In this document: piece after piece, positions 1 to 29,880 of the stretch
How positions within the stretch are numbered: the stretch's first letter is position 1
Layout: each line of letters opens with the position of its first letter
Assembly: GCF_031755915.1 (NCBI RefSeq)
Contig: NC_083388.1
Span: forward strand, 5,649,501 to 5,713,500
Direction of reading: 5' to 3'
Length of the DNA: 64,000 nucleotides
Origin: Ziziphus jujuba
Taxonomy: Eukaryota; Streptophyta; Magnoliopsida; Rosales; Rhamnaceae
Made by a program: the position numbers and the translations under genes
Notes under the pieces: generated by a model
The model's input: the letters and a program-made list of their open reading frames with translations, nothing else
Database searches by the model: none
What the model was told of the DNA's origin: nothing

Positions 1-42
1 CTTTCTTTTTTTTTTTTTTTTTTTTTTGGGGGGGGGGGGGGG
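1..42. repeat. T-tract followed by G-tract in BGLU1 intron 1
   Basis: About 22 T are followed by about 15 G. The matching intron 1 of BGLU2 (about 13,402-13,425) has a T-run with a much shorter G-run, so the tract has expanded or is an assembly-sensitive homopolymer. It lies inside intron 1, because the next homologous exon begins at 483. Confidence 0.8.
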
Positions 43-482
43 TTAAAAATGGAATAGGACAATGAACTTGCTGTTGGCTTCTTTTTTTTAGGTAATTTGG
101 TTGCTATGCCAAATCTGTTTATAAAAAATGGCCTTTTGAGTTATTGTTGAAAAAGTGAAGAAAATAAGATGGAAAATGTTAAAAAACAAAATAAAATTAG
201 GGATTTGCGTTGATAACCTCTACAAGAAACTTACAGGAAACATAATATTTTTTTTACAATTAAAACTGGAAGAACATAAATTTGCTATAGTTGCCATAGA
301 ACAATGAACATCAACCTGTACTAAGTTTCCTAACATATTACTGAGAAAGCAGCTGGTATTACTTTTTTTGTCCCTCGGTTCTCGTTTCTTTTATTTTTTT
401 GCCCCTTTCAGCTAGTTGAGGCACAACTTTGAACTGCTGGAAACAATCTAGATATTTAATCTCCTTTGTTTTTTATTTATAG

Positions 483-6993
<6,511 letters not shown>

Positions 6994-7615
6994 TCAACTT
7001 CTCCTTAAAATGCCATCTTTCCAAAAAACTGACTTTCCGTTGGTTACTTTTATTGCTAGTGTGTCTTGCGACTCTTAAGAAACTCATTCAGGGCATCTGT
7101 ACCTTATCATAATTGAGTCTTGTACTTGATATGTAAATTAAGAAAGGGAAGTGGTTCTTCATTTATAAGTTTGCAAATAATATTGTAAATGAAGGAAACA
7201 GTCACCATACATATAATATGATTTGCTTATTTTGCCAACAAGTGAAGCTCAATATAAATATGGTGGCTTTGCTAAATTTTCTATTTCAATTTTTTTAACC
7301 CATATTGCAACTAAAAATACATGTATTTACAGGTCTATTGATTAGGACACGTATGTAGGTCCTTAAAAAACTCTTTGATTCTAACCCTCCTTTGTTATCC
7401 ACAAGAATACATCCTTAGCCCTTGTCCATAAAACAAAGGAACGTACCTTAACCCAATCTTTCTTACATGATTTTTCATTTTGTTGGCATAAAATAATAAA
7501 ACTTGTACTTTATATAAATATATGTATATATCTATATATATCTATATATATATATTTTATAGAAGACATATTTCCATATCAGGGACATGTAATTTTGCGT
7601 TCTCGAAGTATGTGG
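6994..7615. other. BGLU1 3' flank, about 600 bp
   Basis: Non-coding DNA homologous to the flanks downstream of BGLU2 (20,290-20,925) and BGLU3 (29,881-30,530). Candidate polyadenylation signals are AT-rich stretches around 7130-7260. A TA-rich microsatellite lies near 7500-7555. Similarity to the BGLU flank stops near 7610, where SYN4 intron sequence begins directly. The SYN4 last two exons, present in the other two copies, are therefore missing here. Confidence 0.6.
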
Positions 7616-8930
7616 AGAACCAATCATATGCTATAACCTGATAAACATAACAAGAAGATTGCAAGTTCACTGGAATAAAAATGAACCATAATTGTAATTA
7701 TTTTAACTAAACTTGTGGCCCACAGCAATCAGACTGCTACATATTTAAGATCAGTTCTGAAGAACTGCCATGCTTCAGTTTGTCAAGGGTGAATGGAAGA
7801 GCAAATTGATAGATGACTCGAAGACATAAACAGAAAGTGCAAACAGCTAGGATATTCTCAGAGAAAAAGAAAATAAAAAAACGAAGACGACCAGCAAAAC
7901 CTCAACACAGAGTTTGATTATTTGGTATTGCATTCGGTAACTTCGAAACCAGAAGAAAAATATGATTATCAAACACAAGTTATGCAGATAGGTATTGTAA
8001 ACAAAGCATACACACCTGGTTCGAGAAGACCATCCACTGTTCTCAAGCAGATGAGTATCCTCAGCAGGCAAATTATCATCATCATGTTCAGCCATTTCAT
8101 CATCATCATCATCATCTATATATAAAGACACACACACACACACACACACACACGAGCACATGCATATGCATGTCTTACCACCTAGTGAACAATCCCCATG
8201 AATATAAAGTCCAAAGATTTTAACTTGTAGGGACAAGATAAAAACTTTAATTAGAAAGTCAACAGAGCAAAAGGTCAGAAGTGAACCTGTATCATTTCCA
8301 AAAGCGACATCTTCAAAATGCTGCATAATTGAGCAAAGAGATAAGAGTTACAGCATGCATCAGGATCTTAAAAAGAGTTTTTCACGCCTAACTAAACAAG
8401 AGAGAGAAGAGAGAATGACTTTTTGCAGCAAATAGTGGATTCTCTATACAGCATAAAAAATATCAAATATTAATTACAGAAACTACATATTTGTACATCA
8501 TAGAGGTGCAGAAGTACATACATATGGCTAAGGTAAAGTAGAAGAGATGGCTAAGAATTATTTCCTGCCAGACGTGGAAAGGAGAAACAAATGCATTTCT
8601 CGTCATCAAAAAAGGAGAAACAATATTCTTACCCGACAAGACGAAAGAAACCACAAAATCCCCAACCAAAAAGAGAGCAAAAGACAGAAATGTATCTGAC
8701 AAAACATTGGCACTAAATAAAATCAAAAATAAAAGGTGACAAACCAAAAAAAATCTTACACAACGATCCTTACACGGTCAGCGGTCGTCTCTACATCCAT
8801 GACACGCTGTGGATCAGCTTCCTGACAACCTACATTTTCTCCATCATTTGAAGCTGGATTTTTTAAATCCACAACAAGTAGAATCCCCTTTTGCTTTATC
8901 ACCGAGCATGCAGCTGGGGCTCAGAATAAT
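7616..8930 (-). pseudogene. SYN4/RAD21 relic A: fragments of exons 13, 12 and 11
   Basis: Degraded piece of the cohesin kleisin gene. On the minus strand it matches the intact SYN4 at 31,014-41,169. It contains the 3' part of exon 11 (about 8763-8930, the region encoding the ADRVxD end), exon 12 (8287-8320, encoding FEDVAFGNDT) and exon 13 (about 8012-8110, encoding the acidic stretch and SGWSSRTR). Exons 1-10, 14 and 15 are absent. Deletions are visible against the intact gene: exons 14-15 with flanking introns; about 0.5 kb fusing the 5' edge of exon 13 to intron 12 through an expanded ATC tract; and 15 bp within exon 11. The left edge joins BGLU 3' flank directly. It cannot encode a kleisin. 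Confidence 0.85.
8099..8152. repeat. ATC and CA microsatellites in SYN4 relic A
   Basis: An ATC run (the Asp-codon stretch of exon 13 on the minus strand, expanded) is followed after a short spacer by about 11 CA units. The intact gene has only short versions of both, at 31,907-31,921 and 32,457-32,466, about 540 bp apart. In the relic they are adjacent, which marks a deletion between them. Confidence 0.8.
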
Positions 8931-11900
8931 TATTACTTTGAAAATAATAAAAGTTATTCATAAAAAAAAAAAATAATAATAATAATAAATTGATAATTTC
9001 TATTTATATGTTTGGTAAAATCATTACCTTAAAATCAAAATTTAATCTTTATAAAAAAAAATTAAATTTAGTAAAAAGTAATTAAAAGTTAAATTTTATA
9101 TTTTTTTATATATTAATAGTATGTGATAATCAATGTAAGTGTAAATATAATAAGAATATTAAAAAATTTATCTAGATTAAAATATTAAAATAAAAATTTT
9201 ATGATTTTAAAAAAAAATTGGTATTCTTTCAAATGATGTTATATTTATTTCGATAAAATAACTGTTATTAAATTTAAAAACTTATCGAATTTAAAAAAAA
9301 TTATATGTATGGAATAAGTATTTTATTCCTATATTTATTTACAGTAACTTTTAATGACTTTGTCTATTTATTAGTTTTTTTTTTCACATTAGAAAAATAC
9401 AGAACCTCTCAAAAAGACAATAAAAACATTTCCAATAGATTTTTCTAAATACCATATCAAGCTAATGTTAAAAAATAAAAATAAAAATAAAAGACATTTT
9501 AAAAATAATCTTCTACTTTTAAAAATTCTGTTAGACATTTTAAAATTTTTTTAAAAATAAAATTTTCTTTAAAATGTCAATTTTTTTTCCCAAAAAAAAC
9601 CTTAATATAATATATATAATTTATTAATTATCATAAATAACCTTTGCATATTACTATTGGCAAATAATTTTAAAAATAATTTTAAATTTATATCATATAA
9701 ATTTAGATAATATCAATTTATATCCTTTATAAGTAGTAATTTACATTGATCTTTGAAGACATTCTAATATCTTTGATATCATAAGCTCAAATCACATCCC
9801 CCTTGCTATTAGATTATAAAATATATATATATATATATATTGTAATCTTGATAGAAAACTAATAAAGGGGAACTTTGAAAGGAAACTAATTCTCTAGATT
9901 TCATTTTTTGGAATATTATTTATTGAAAATCAATTTTTTTCTTGTTATTTTTGATAAATAATGGAAAAATTAAGATTTGTAAGTATTTGAATTAGTTTTG
10001 TACAATAAATTAAAGCCAACTTTTATTTTTTTAATTCCTAGAACTAGTATTAGCAAATAATAAAAAAGTTAAGATTTGTAAATAATTAAATTAGTTTTAT
10101 ATAATAAATTAAGAATAATTTTTTATTTTAAAAAATCTCTAAAAATATAGAAAATGACATCTTTAAAAATAAGAATAACTTCTACACATACTAACGTAAG
10201 TAAAAATAATTTTCTCACATAGAAATTTGATCCATTGGGTTTGCACTTTCCCATTACCAAATAAATATTCAAACATAATATTATAAAATATATATATATA
10301 TATATATTCAAACACAGATAATTCACTAACTTTACTATTTAACAAATAAGCCCAAAAAAAAAAAAAGCACTCAAATTGCATGGGTGTTAATGACAATTAT
10401 TCATTAAAAAAAATGTAATTTTGCAATTAAAAAAATACCTATAATAAATTTTACACAATAAAAATACAATTTTGAGATATTATCTTTTTTATGTTATATA
10501 TATTACTAAATTTTCATCAAAACTAATAAATAATATGTCATAATTTATTTTAAAAATATAAAACTAAATTATAATATCATTGAGAATATATAAATTTTAA
10601 TAAAATTTGTCTACAACAATATATTATTCAAATGTTTTGAAATAAATATTAATTAGTATGACATTAAAATAATATGAAAACAAATTAATTGCAAAATAAA
10701 ATATTAATATATTTTGTTGTTAAACGAAACAATTATTTAATTTTACATTTTTTATGTAAAATTTAAGTTTTTACACCAAACTTTTAATTGATATTTTTAT
10801 CTATGGTAATATGGCTATGTCAAATAATTAGTAACGAATATTCATAAAAAATGTTTTAGTAACGAACATATTTAAAATAATCAAACATATTTTTTTGAAT
10901 ATAAATATATTTAATTATTAAATATTTTTAACAGTAATTTTAAATAAAAATATAAATATAAATTTATAATGCAAAAAACTCATTTGGTGATATAACTATA
11001 ACTCCTCTGAAAAAATATTAATCAATTTTCTTTACACGTACAGCCTATAAATAATTATATGAATAAATATACATATATCTTCCTCACCTGCAATAATAGA
11101 TGATCTGTGTTCTCTTCTCATATATACTTGCTCACTTCCAATGGAAGCTGGCAGAATCTAGGACTTCAAAGAATATTCAGAAAACATAATTTTCATATTC
11201 TAATTTAAAAGGAAAATTGCAGTTAGGAAGAGTGAATTGAACTAGGAGAGGTCAAACAACTTTTTTCCAAAATTTTTAGTCATGGCTTAGTTGTTAACTC
11301 TGATACCATAAAGATAAAGAAAACTACAAGGGATAAAAGTTTAAGCTTGGAAAAAATAATTATGGAAGTTATGTTTCATTGCATTACACTACGTGAATTT
11401 ATACAAATGTCAGGATTCCTGACAACCCCTTTAATAAATACTACAGTTAGACAATATAGTCATATAAAACATATCTACATTAGCTTACAGTTCAGTAAGA
11501 CTTGTTTAGTTGGAGATTTACTAAAAAATTTCACTTAAACCTTATTAATTTTATCTATTTAGATCCTACGATTTAAGAAAATCATCATTAATTTCTACTT
11601 AATATTTTACATTTATCAAAATAACCTGTTAACTTCAACAATTAAATACTAAAGTTGTATTTAATTGTAAAATATTTATTTTTAACCTTTTTTATATTAA
11701 GGAGAATTGATTAATAAAAATTAATGGATAAATTTATTTTGATAAATAAAAAACTATTAATATTAATTTTTTTTAAAATATGTGATTCAAATATAATTAT
11801 GATAAATTTGAGGTAATCTAAATGAAATTTACCCCATTATTATCCTAGCCAACAAATTATGAGGCGTGATGTTTGGATAAAGGTAAAGTTAGCAGGAATC

Positions 11901-12338
11901 TAATTCATTTACAAAAGTGATAATTTTATTTTATTTGAATATTTATTGTAGAGTGAAAAAGTATGTGTTCAGAAAATTAGATTCCCACAAATATAGAAAA
12001 ATATGTAAAAAAAAATACGTGGAAAAATTATTTCTATGTATATTAGTGTAATTTTGAGAATTTTAGAAAAAATAGTTGTGAAATTTTTTTAAAATACATA
12101 TTTATCTTTAATTTATTATATAATTTTAAATTTAATTACTTAAAAATTTCAATTTTTCTATTACTTACAAAACAAACTAAAAAGATTTAATTTTCTAAAA
12201 ATTAAATATAAGAATATTAAATTTTAAATTTTTTTTTTTTAACTTTTGATACTTTTCAAACAATATGTATTAAAATGATGAGTTCTACCATTATAATAAT
12301 TATTCACCAACAACCAAAATGATTAACAAAATATGAAC

Positions 12339-12370
<32 letters not shown>

Positions 12371-12640
12371 GAGGACATCCTTAAGACTAGGGTTTTGTTT
12401 TAATTTTCTTTGAATTTTTTAATAATAGATTTATTTTGTTGTGCTTCAAAGATATTTTCAGTAACAGACAGTCACATTGATCAAGAAAAAAAAACAAAGG
12501 TTCATGGTCGTTAATTATTATATTTTGAAAGTAGAGTCCTCAAACCCATCCCAGGGCCTAAATTCAACTCTCTTTTCTCCATGCATAACGTGTAAAGTCA
12601 TTTTAGAAAAAGCAAAAAAAAAAAAAAAAAAAAAGATTGG
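8931..12640. other. AT-rich intergenic DNA upstream of BGLU2, no gene seen
   Basis: About 3.7 kb of strongly AT-rich DNA with stops in all frames, TA microsatellites (about 9818-9840 and 10,288-10,308) and long A-runs (12,342-12,364). Homology to SYN4 stops at about 8930 and no BGLU homology appears until the BGLU2 leader. The only recognisable item is a possible retroelement primer-binding site near 11,300, listed separately. Confidence 0.7.
11297..11425 (-). mobile_element. possible Copia-type LTR edge with tRNA-Met-like primer-binding site
   Basis: On the minus strand a 12-base TGGTATCAGAGT (11,308-11,297) matches the usual Copia primer-binding site complementary to initiator tRNA-Met. 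Minus-strand sequence just before it (11,309-11,425) would be the LTR end. It could start at the TGTC of a near-perfect 17-bp palindrome, TGTCAGGATTCCTGACA (11,409-11,425). A start codon follows the site on the minus strand, but the frame closes after 13 codons. I found no second LTR and no gag or pol, so this is at best a truncated element or solo fragment. Confidence 0.3.
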
Positions 12641-12650
12641 GGTGTTTAAG

Positions 12651-12660
12651 GACACGTGTC
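12651..12660. promoter_or_regulatory. palindromic G-box/ABRE-type element upstream of BGLU2
   Basis: The 10-base palindrome GACACGTGTC, with the CACGTG core bound by bZIP and bHLH factors, lies about 370 bp upstream of the BGLU2 start codon. A TATA-like AT stretch is at about 12,857-12,890. BGLU3 lacks its own promoter region and the BGLU1 promoter is outside the window, so conservation cannot be judged. Confidence 0.45.
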
Positions 12661-12897
12661 ATAGGAAAGTCCAAACTTAGTAGGTACATGTTATGTCAAT
12701 AATGTCACCATTGATTGCGAATCTTTAACAATTATTCTTCTTTTTCTCGCAGAGTCTGTCTTTTTTCCAGAACCTTCCATTTAGAAGCTATCCATGCCAT
12801 GTAATTGATTGCAAAGTTTCAACATTTTTTTTTTTTTAATTTATACATCATAAATTAATATATAATTGAAGTATAACATATGTATATTAATAGTCTC

Positions 12898-12902
<5 letters not shown>

Positions 12903-12928
<26 letters not shown>

Positions 12929-12929
12929 C
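12903..12929 (+). repeat. GA microsatellite in the BGLU2 leader
   Basis: About 13 GA units lie roughly 100 bp before the BGLU2 start codon and downstream of a TATA-like stretch. The tract is probably in the 5' UTR or at the core promoter, where GA/CT repeats are common in plants. Confidence 0.7.
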
Positions 12930-13026
12930 AATCAAACACGCACAGTTATTGCTGTAACTGAAACTCAATCTCAAACTGAAGCAGAGGCATCAACCAAAAA
13001 AATCCCTTCTTTCTCAATTCCAAACA

Positions 13027-20289
<7,263 letters not shown>

Positions 20290-21418
20290 TTAACTTCTCC
20301 TTAAAATGCCGTCTTTCCAAAGAACTTTCTTTCCACTGGTACTTTTATTGCTAGTGAGTCTTGCGACTCTAAGAAACTCATTCAGGGCATCTGTACCTTA
20401 TCATAATATAGTCTTGTATTTTGTTACTTGATATGTAAATTAAGAAAGGGATGTGGTTCTTCATTTATATGATGCAAATAATATTGTACTTGAAGGAAAC
20501 AATAGTCACCATATATACAAATATGATTTGCTTATTTTGCCAACAACCAAGAAGCCCGTTGAATTTGCTAGTGAAGTTAACATAAATATGGCGGTTTTCA
20601 AATTTTTTTAACCCATATTGCAACTAATTAGTATTTATTTACGTGACTATTGATAAGAACATATATGTAGGTCCTTGAAAGTGTTTCATCTAACCCTCCT
20701 TTTGTTATCCACAAGAACACATCCTTAGCCCTTATCCATAAAGCAAAGTAACACACATTAACCCAATCTTTCTTATATGATTTTCAATTTTTTTTTACCA
20801 TAAAATAATAAAACTTGGACTTAATATATATATACATATATATATATACACAAACGGTAATGTTTTATAGAAGGTATATTTCCATATCAAGGACATGTAA
20901 ATTTACGTTATCAAAATATGTGGACAGGAAATTATCAATCCCTGCCTCACAAAATTAAAAGATTGGAAAGGACTGGTATTAAAGCCCGGAGGCAAAAGAG
21001 GAGAATTCATTTTTGGTTGAAACTCTACGAAAGCCAAAGACACATTCGACATAGATTAATTAGCTTCTTTAATTGCAAATGATAATATTTTACAGATATA
21101 TACATGTAAATATGATCCATGTTACAACCTTGTTGCTACAATCAACAGGATGATACATATGCCCTCAGATTGCACTGTTAAAACATCTACCAATTACACA
21201 AAAACTAGATATGACATGATTCCTAGCAACCCCAACCCCCTTATCCCCTCCCCCATCAAAAAATTTAAAATAAAAGGGCGACTTTTGAAGAAAAAGAAAG
21301 AAGGAAAAAGAAAAAACAAAAATCTAATGTAGAAAAAATAATAAACACCAAGCACCTGCAAACTATGCACTAAGGGCGTTTTCAACTTGTATCTGTCTGC
21401 CTTTTCCTGTGTAAGAGT
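20290..21418. other. convergent intergenic region between BGLU2 and SYN4 relic B
   Basis: The 3' flanks of both genes, nearly the same as 29,881-31,013 between BGLU3 and the intact SYN4. Includes a TA microsatellite (about 20,825-20,850). No gene seen. Confidence 0.6.
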
Positions 21419-24400
21419 TCAGAAGTCTGATTTCATGAGCTTTATTTTTGGCTTTATACTAATATTGTCAAAGGGCTTCGGCTGTTCTACGTGGATGTAA
21501 TCTCTGGTCTTTAGAACCTGAAAAATGATGAATTTTACAACATCAACACATGGAACTTTCAAAGAAACAGGGCAGAGATAAGATAATGGACATATACAAA
21601 GAGAGTTTGAAGCCCTTGATAAAATTCCCAGCAATGAACATACCAATGTTTCAAAGAACATCCTTGATGCTTCCTTACGAGTTTACCTGCTATTAAGTTG
21701 TCCATTGGGCGAACCTTTCTTCCATGCACCGCTTCTTTATCAAATAAAATTTGGAGATATTTGGCAACAGCTCTATAAAAATGAGGAGCACCAAGAAGTT
21801 AAAATGGAGCGGTAAAAATTTATGAAAATAAATGATATCCACTGACAACCAGAATGTAAAATACAATAGGGTAAAAAATCATATGCTATAACCTGATAAC
21901 ATAACAAGAAGATTGCAAGTTCAGTGGAATAAAAATGAACCTTAATTCTAACTATTTTAACTAAATTTGTGGCCCACAGCAATCAGACTGCTAAATATTT
22001 AAGATCAGTTCTGAAGAACTGCCATGCTTCAGTTTGTCAAGGGTGAATGGAAGAGCAAATTGATAAATGACTCGAAGACATACTTAGAAAGTGCAAACAG
22101 ATAGGATATCCTCGAAGAAAAAGAAAATAAAAAAACTAAGACGACCAGCAAAACCTCAACACAGAGTTTGATTATTTGGTATTGCATTCAGAACTTTGAA
22201 ACCAGAAGAAAAATATGATTATCAAACACTAGTTATGCAGATAGGCACAGTAAACAAAGCATACACACCTGGTTCGAGAAGACCATCCACTGTTCTCAAG
22301 CAGGCATGTCATTGGACGCCATGTCTTCATGAGTAAGAGGGTTGAAAGTCTCGGTATCATTTGGCTGTTGAAATGCCTGAGCTTCAACGTTTACAACCTC
22401 AGGTCTTCCCGGCAATTCAGGCGGATATATAACATTTGATGCCAATTCATTGGTAGGGGAGCATGATTCTCCTTTATCATTAGCAATTTCAACGTCAGTG
22501 TTTGCTTCAAAATCAATTGAACCAGTTCTACGACCAGGGTCCTCCAGTTCAGTGGTGACCTGGGAGCAACTAGGGGATTCTGCACATCTTACGTTCATTT
22601 GTTCTGTAGGGACTGTAGTTGGTCATTGTTTACTATGACACCATTTTGTTTATCTTCCATCCTGCTCGTACCATCCAAGGCACTGAAGCTCCCGTTTAAA
22701 AATTCTGTTACATAAGTAGATTTAACATGCTCAACTGGAACTGGTGAGAGTGAAGATGTTGAAAGGCCATTATCTGGTAAGATGTTATCTGTAGTCACTC
22801 CTATAGTTGATAAATGTTCTTGTGGCTTTGTTTGTTAAGTTTCCTACAAGGGAGGAAACCACAGTAACAACATAGAAACAGACAAAACGAAACTCCAAAG
22901 TGTAGATGAACATTAGCAAACATGAATTTTGAATAGATGTGGTCTGCGAGATCACAACTTATCAAAATTAGTTATAGTTGGAGCTCAATATCCCAATTTA
23001 ATCCTGAATGTAAGAAACTTATACCATTTTAAGATCATCAGCTAAGTCCAGCCATTAACAACTTTTGGCCTTTAACATTGACATACAACCAAATAAACTT
23101 AGCACCATTGTCATTCAATTAAAAAACTAATGAAACTGCTTGGCGACATATTCATGCTTTTCAACAAGCATCAAAAGAAGTTGAGAGATAAAGAGATAAA
23201 CAAGCTTACTCTGCAATTCCATCAGTCCCTCGGGCTGCTAGCTTACCTAAGAACAAATCCTGTTTCCCATTATTCAAGAAAGGTAAGAGAACCTTCTATA
23301 ACTAACCAATATTAAAATAATAATAATAATAAATAAATAAACAGAAAAAGGGGATTATGAGAGGCTAGGGAAGCATGCACAAGTAACACAACCAAAGCAG
23401 GGGCAATTTTAAGCAAGACATCAGCATTCAGGTGCTCTTAAAATTTTCATGCGAATCATATCAGTTTTCACAATACTACATAGTCAGTTAGAAAACAACC
23501 CAGCATATCTAAATTGGTGCACATATATTTTATGCCCCACTAATCAAACCGAATTGAAAATCCTTTAAAATGCTAAACTAACATATAAGTTCAGTTACTC
23601 AAAGCCAGGTGAGTGACACCGTCAGAAATAAAGTTGAAACATCATTTTGTACGCCCTATAGACCCTCGAATTCCCCGTAAAATTTGGACGAGCTTGAGAA
23701 TTTAACTGATACCAAGTCATCATAAATCTTATACAATTTATAAGAGCCTCCACTCATAGTTTAATGGAACCCTCAAAACCACCTGACAGCAGGAAACAAC
23801 CTTTGAGTAATCTAGATCTACCTGTTTGTTCTGGCAGAATAAACAGAACTAGAAAAAAAGTTTACTTGAGAACCATGAAGCACAAATGCCAAAAGGACTT
23901 ATTTTTCCTTTTTAATAGGAGAATTCCAAGGAGCCTATAAGTTAAGTCACCAAATCAACATGAAAAAATAATAATAATAATAATAATGCATTCAATTTGC
24001 GGGTTTATTAACAGGTAACTGCAAATCGTTTACTAAAAAATTAACTCATCATGGTCCAAACCAATTTGAGAAGCATCACCATCACCAAACAGGTCTGTGA
24101 ACACAAAATGAAATATTCAAGATTTAACTTCACTTGGTGCAAGACCATGAATATTTTACTAAATTTATTTCTCAAAGCAACCACTAAAATTTACATCGTG
24201 CTTGGCATGAAAAGAGTACTAACCATCCAATCCAAACTGAGATGTGGAGTAAACCACACCCTCCATGGTGTCTTGCAGTGTAATCTGTTCTCTTGCACTG
24301 ACATGATGATCAACGTAATTACTGCAACAAAATCAGTGGTTAATAAGAAATGAATGTTCTACTCAAGCAGAGCTACTATACTACAATTTAAGAATCCAGT

Positions 24401-24830
24401 GCAAATATGTTGAAACCAACCCCTGAAAAATTTCATTATCAGGCAGCTCAAAATCATCAAGATGAAAAATCTCTGGCAAGGTGATGGAATGATATGGTGC
24501 AGTAGATTCTTCTGGAGGTAAATCAACTGCAGTAGAGCGAAATGCTTGCTTTATCTTTAGCAAAGCCTCACTGCAATCATCAAAAACGTAATTCACCTTT
24601 CTAGAATATATCCTCACCAGTCTTAAGTAAAAGATGGCTGGACAATCGGAGTGCTATTGGAACATCGGGGAAAAGAATTGAATCTGTCCCAAAAAAAATA
24701 ATAAAACATACAAATGGGATTAGCAGATAGAAAGAATATCACCAAAATCAACATTACAAAAGAACAAAAATTGAGAAGCCAAGTGCCAGATAATATATAT
24801 GGTACCACCTTAAGTTTTTATTCATGAAAG
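21419..24830 (-). pseudogene. SYN4/RAD21 relic B, lacking exon 1 and two internal blocks
   Basis: Inactive duplicate of the intact SYN4 on the same strand. Exons 15 (21,419-21,517) and 14 (to about 21,768) are followed by a fusion at about 22,303 of exon 13 to the interior of exon 7, deleting the equivalent of 31,863-35,842 (exons 8-12). A second deletion at about 22,837 removes the equivalent of about 36,380-37,527 (the 5' part of exon 7 and exon 6). Exons 5, 4, 3 and 2 (24,421-24,683) remain. Exon 1 is missing because the copy ends in intron 1 at 24,830. Further lesions: a 1-nt deletion in exon 14 (about 21,682), a 1-nt deletion in exon 7 (about 22,622), a 1-nt insertion in exon 2 (about 24,622), and loss of the exon 4 donor GT. 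No promoter is present. Confidence 0.9.
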
Positions 24831-24834
24831 TGCC
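24826..24834. other. tandem-duplication breakpoint: SYN4 intron 1 joined to BGLU intron 4
   Basis: Left of about 24,830 the sequence matches SYN4 intron 1 up to 39,477. Right of it the sequence matches BGLU intron 4 from 14,971 in copy 2. About three bases (AAG) are shared at the join, so it looks like a microhomology junction. The repeated unit ran from BGLU intron 4 through both 3' ends to SYN4 intron 1, now 14.6 kb in the right copy. Confidence 0.88.
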
Positions 24835-25240
24835 AACAATGCATCTTTCTAATAACATGCCAATTCATTAGGTTTCTTAAGAATTCAGAATTTAATTTCT
24901 TTTCTCGATAAAGAAAGTCAAGTTGAATTCGTTGTTTCCTTGCTTAGCTGATTCTGTTTAATATATGTATATTGATACATTTCCATGCATCCATTTCTGT
25001 TGCATTTCATCCTTTGATGTTGTATTTGTCTCTCTTCTGACAAAGTGTTGTCGGAACCTCTCAAAGTCACTGTTCTTTTGTCTCTACTATTATGTTGATG
25101 CCAAAACTTTAACCTTATACATCTTATGGTTGGAAAGTGAACAAAATGGTTTTAGCTATTGTTGAGGAAGTGTATATATATATATATATATACACTTTTT
25201 TTCCTTTTTTTTTCATTTTTTCAACTTATGCTCCTGACAG

Positions 25241-29880
<4,640 letters not shown>

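Noticed and set aside
7847..8326. 159-codon minus-strand open frame read as one protein
   Set aside because: It runs through the former introns and exons 12-13 of the SYN4 relic. Only the short exon segments resemble protein.
10123..10396. Overlapping minus-strand frames of 67 and 77 codons
   Set aside because: They consist of Ile, Tyr and Phe codons from TA repeats in AT-rich DNA and have no splice or start context.
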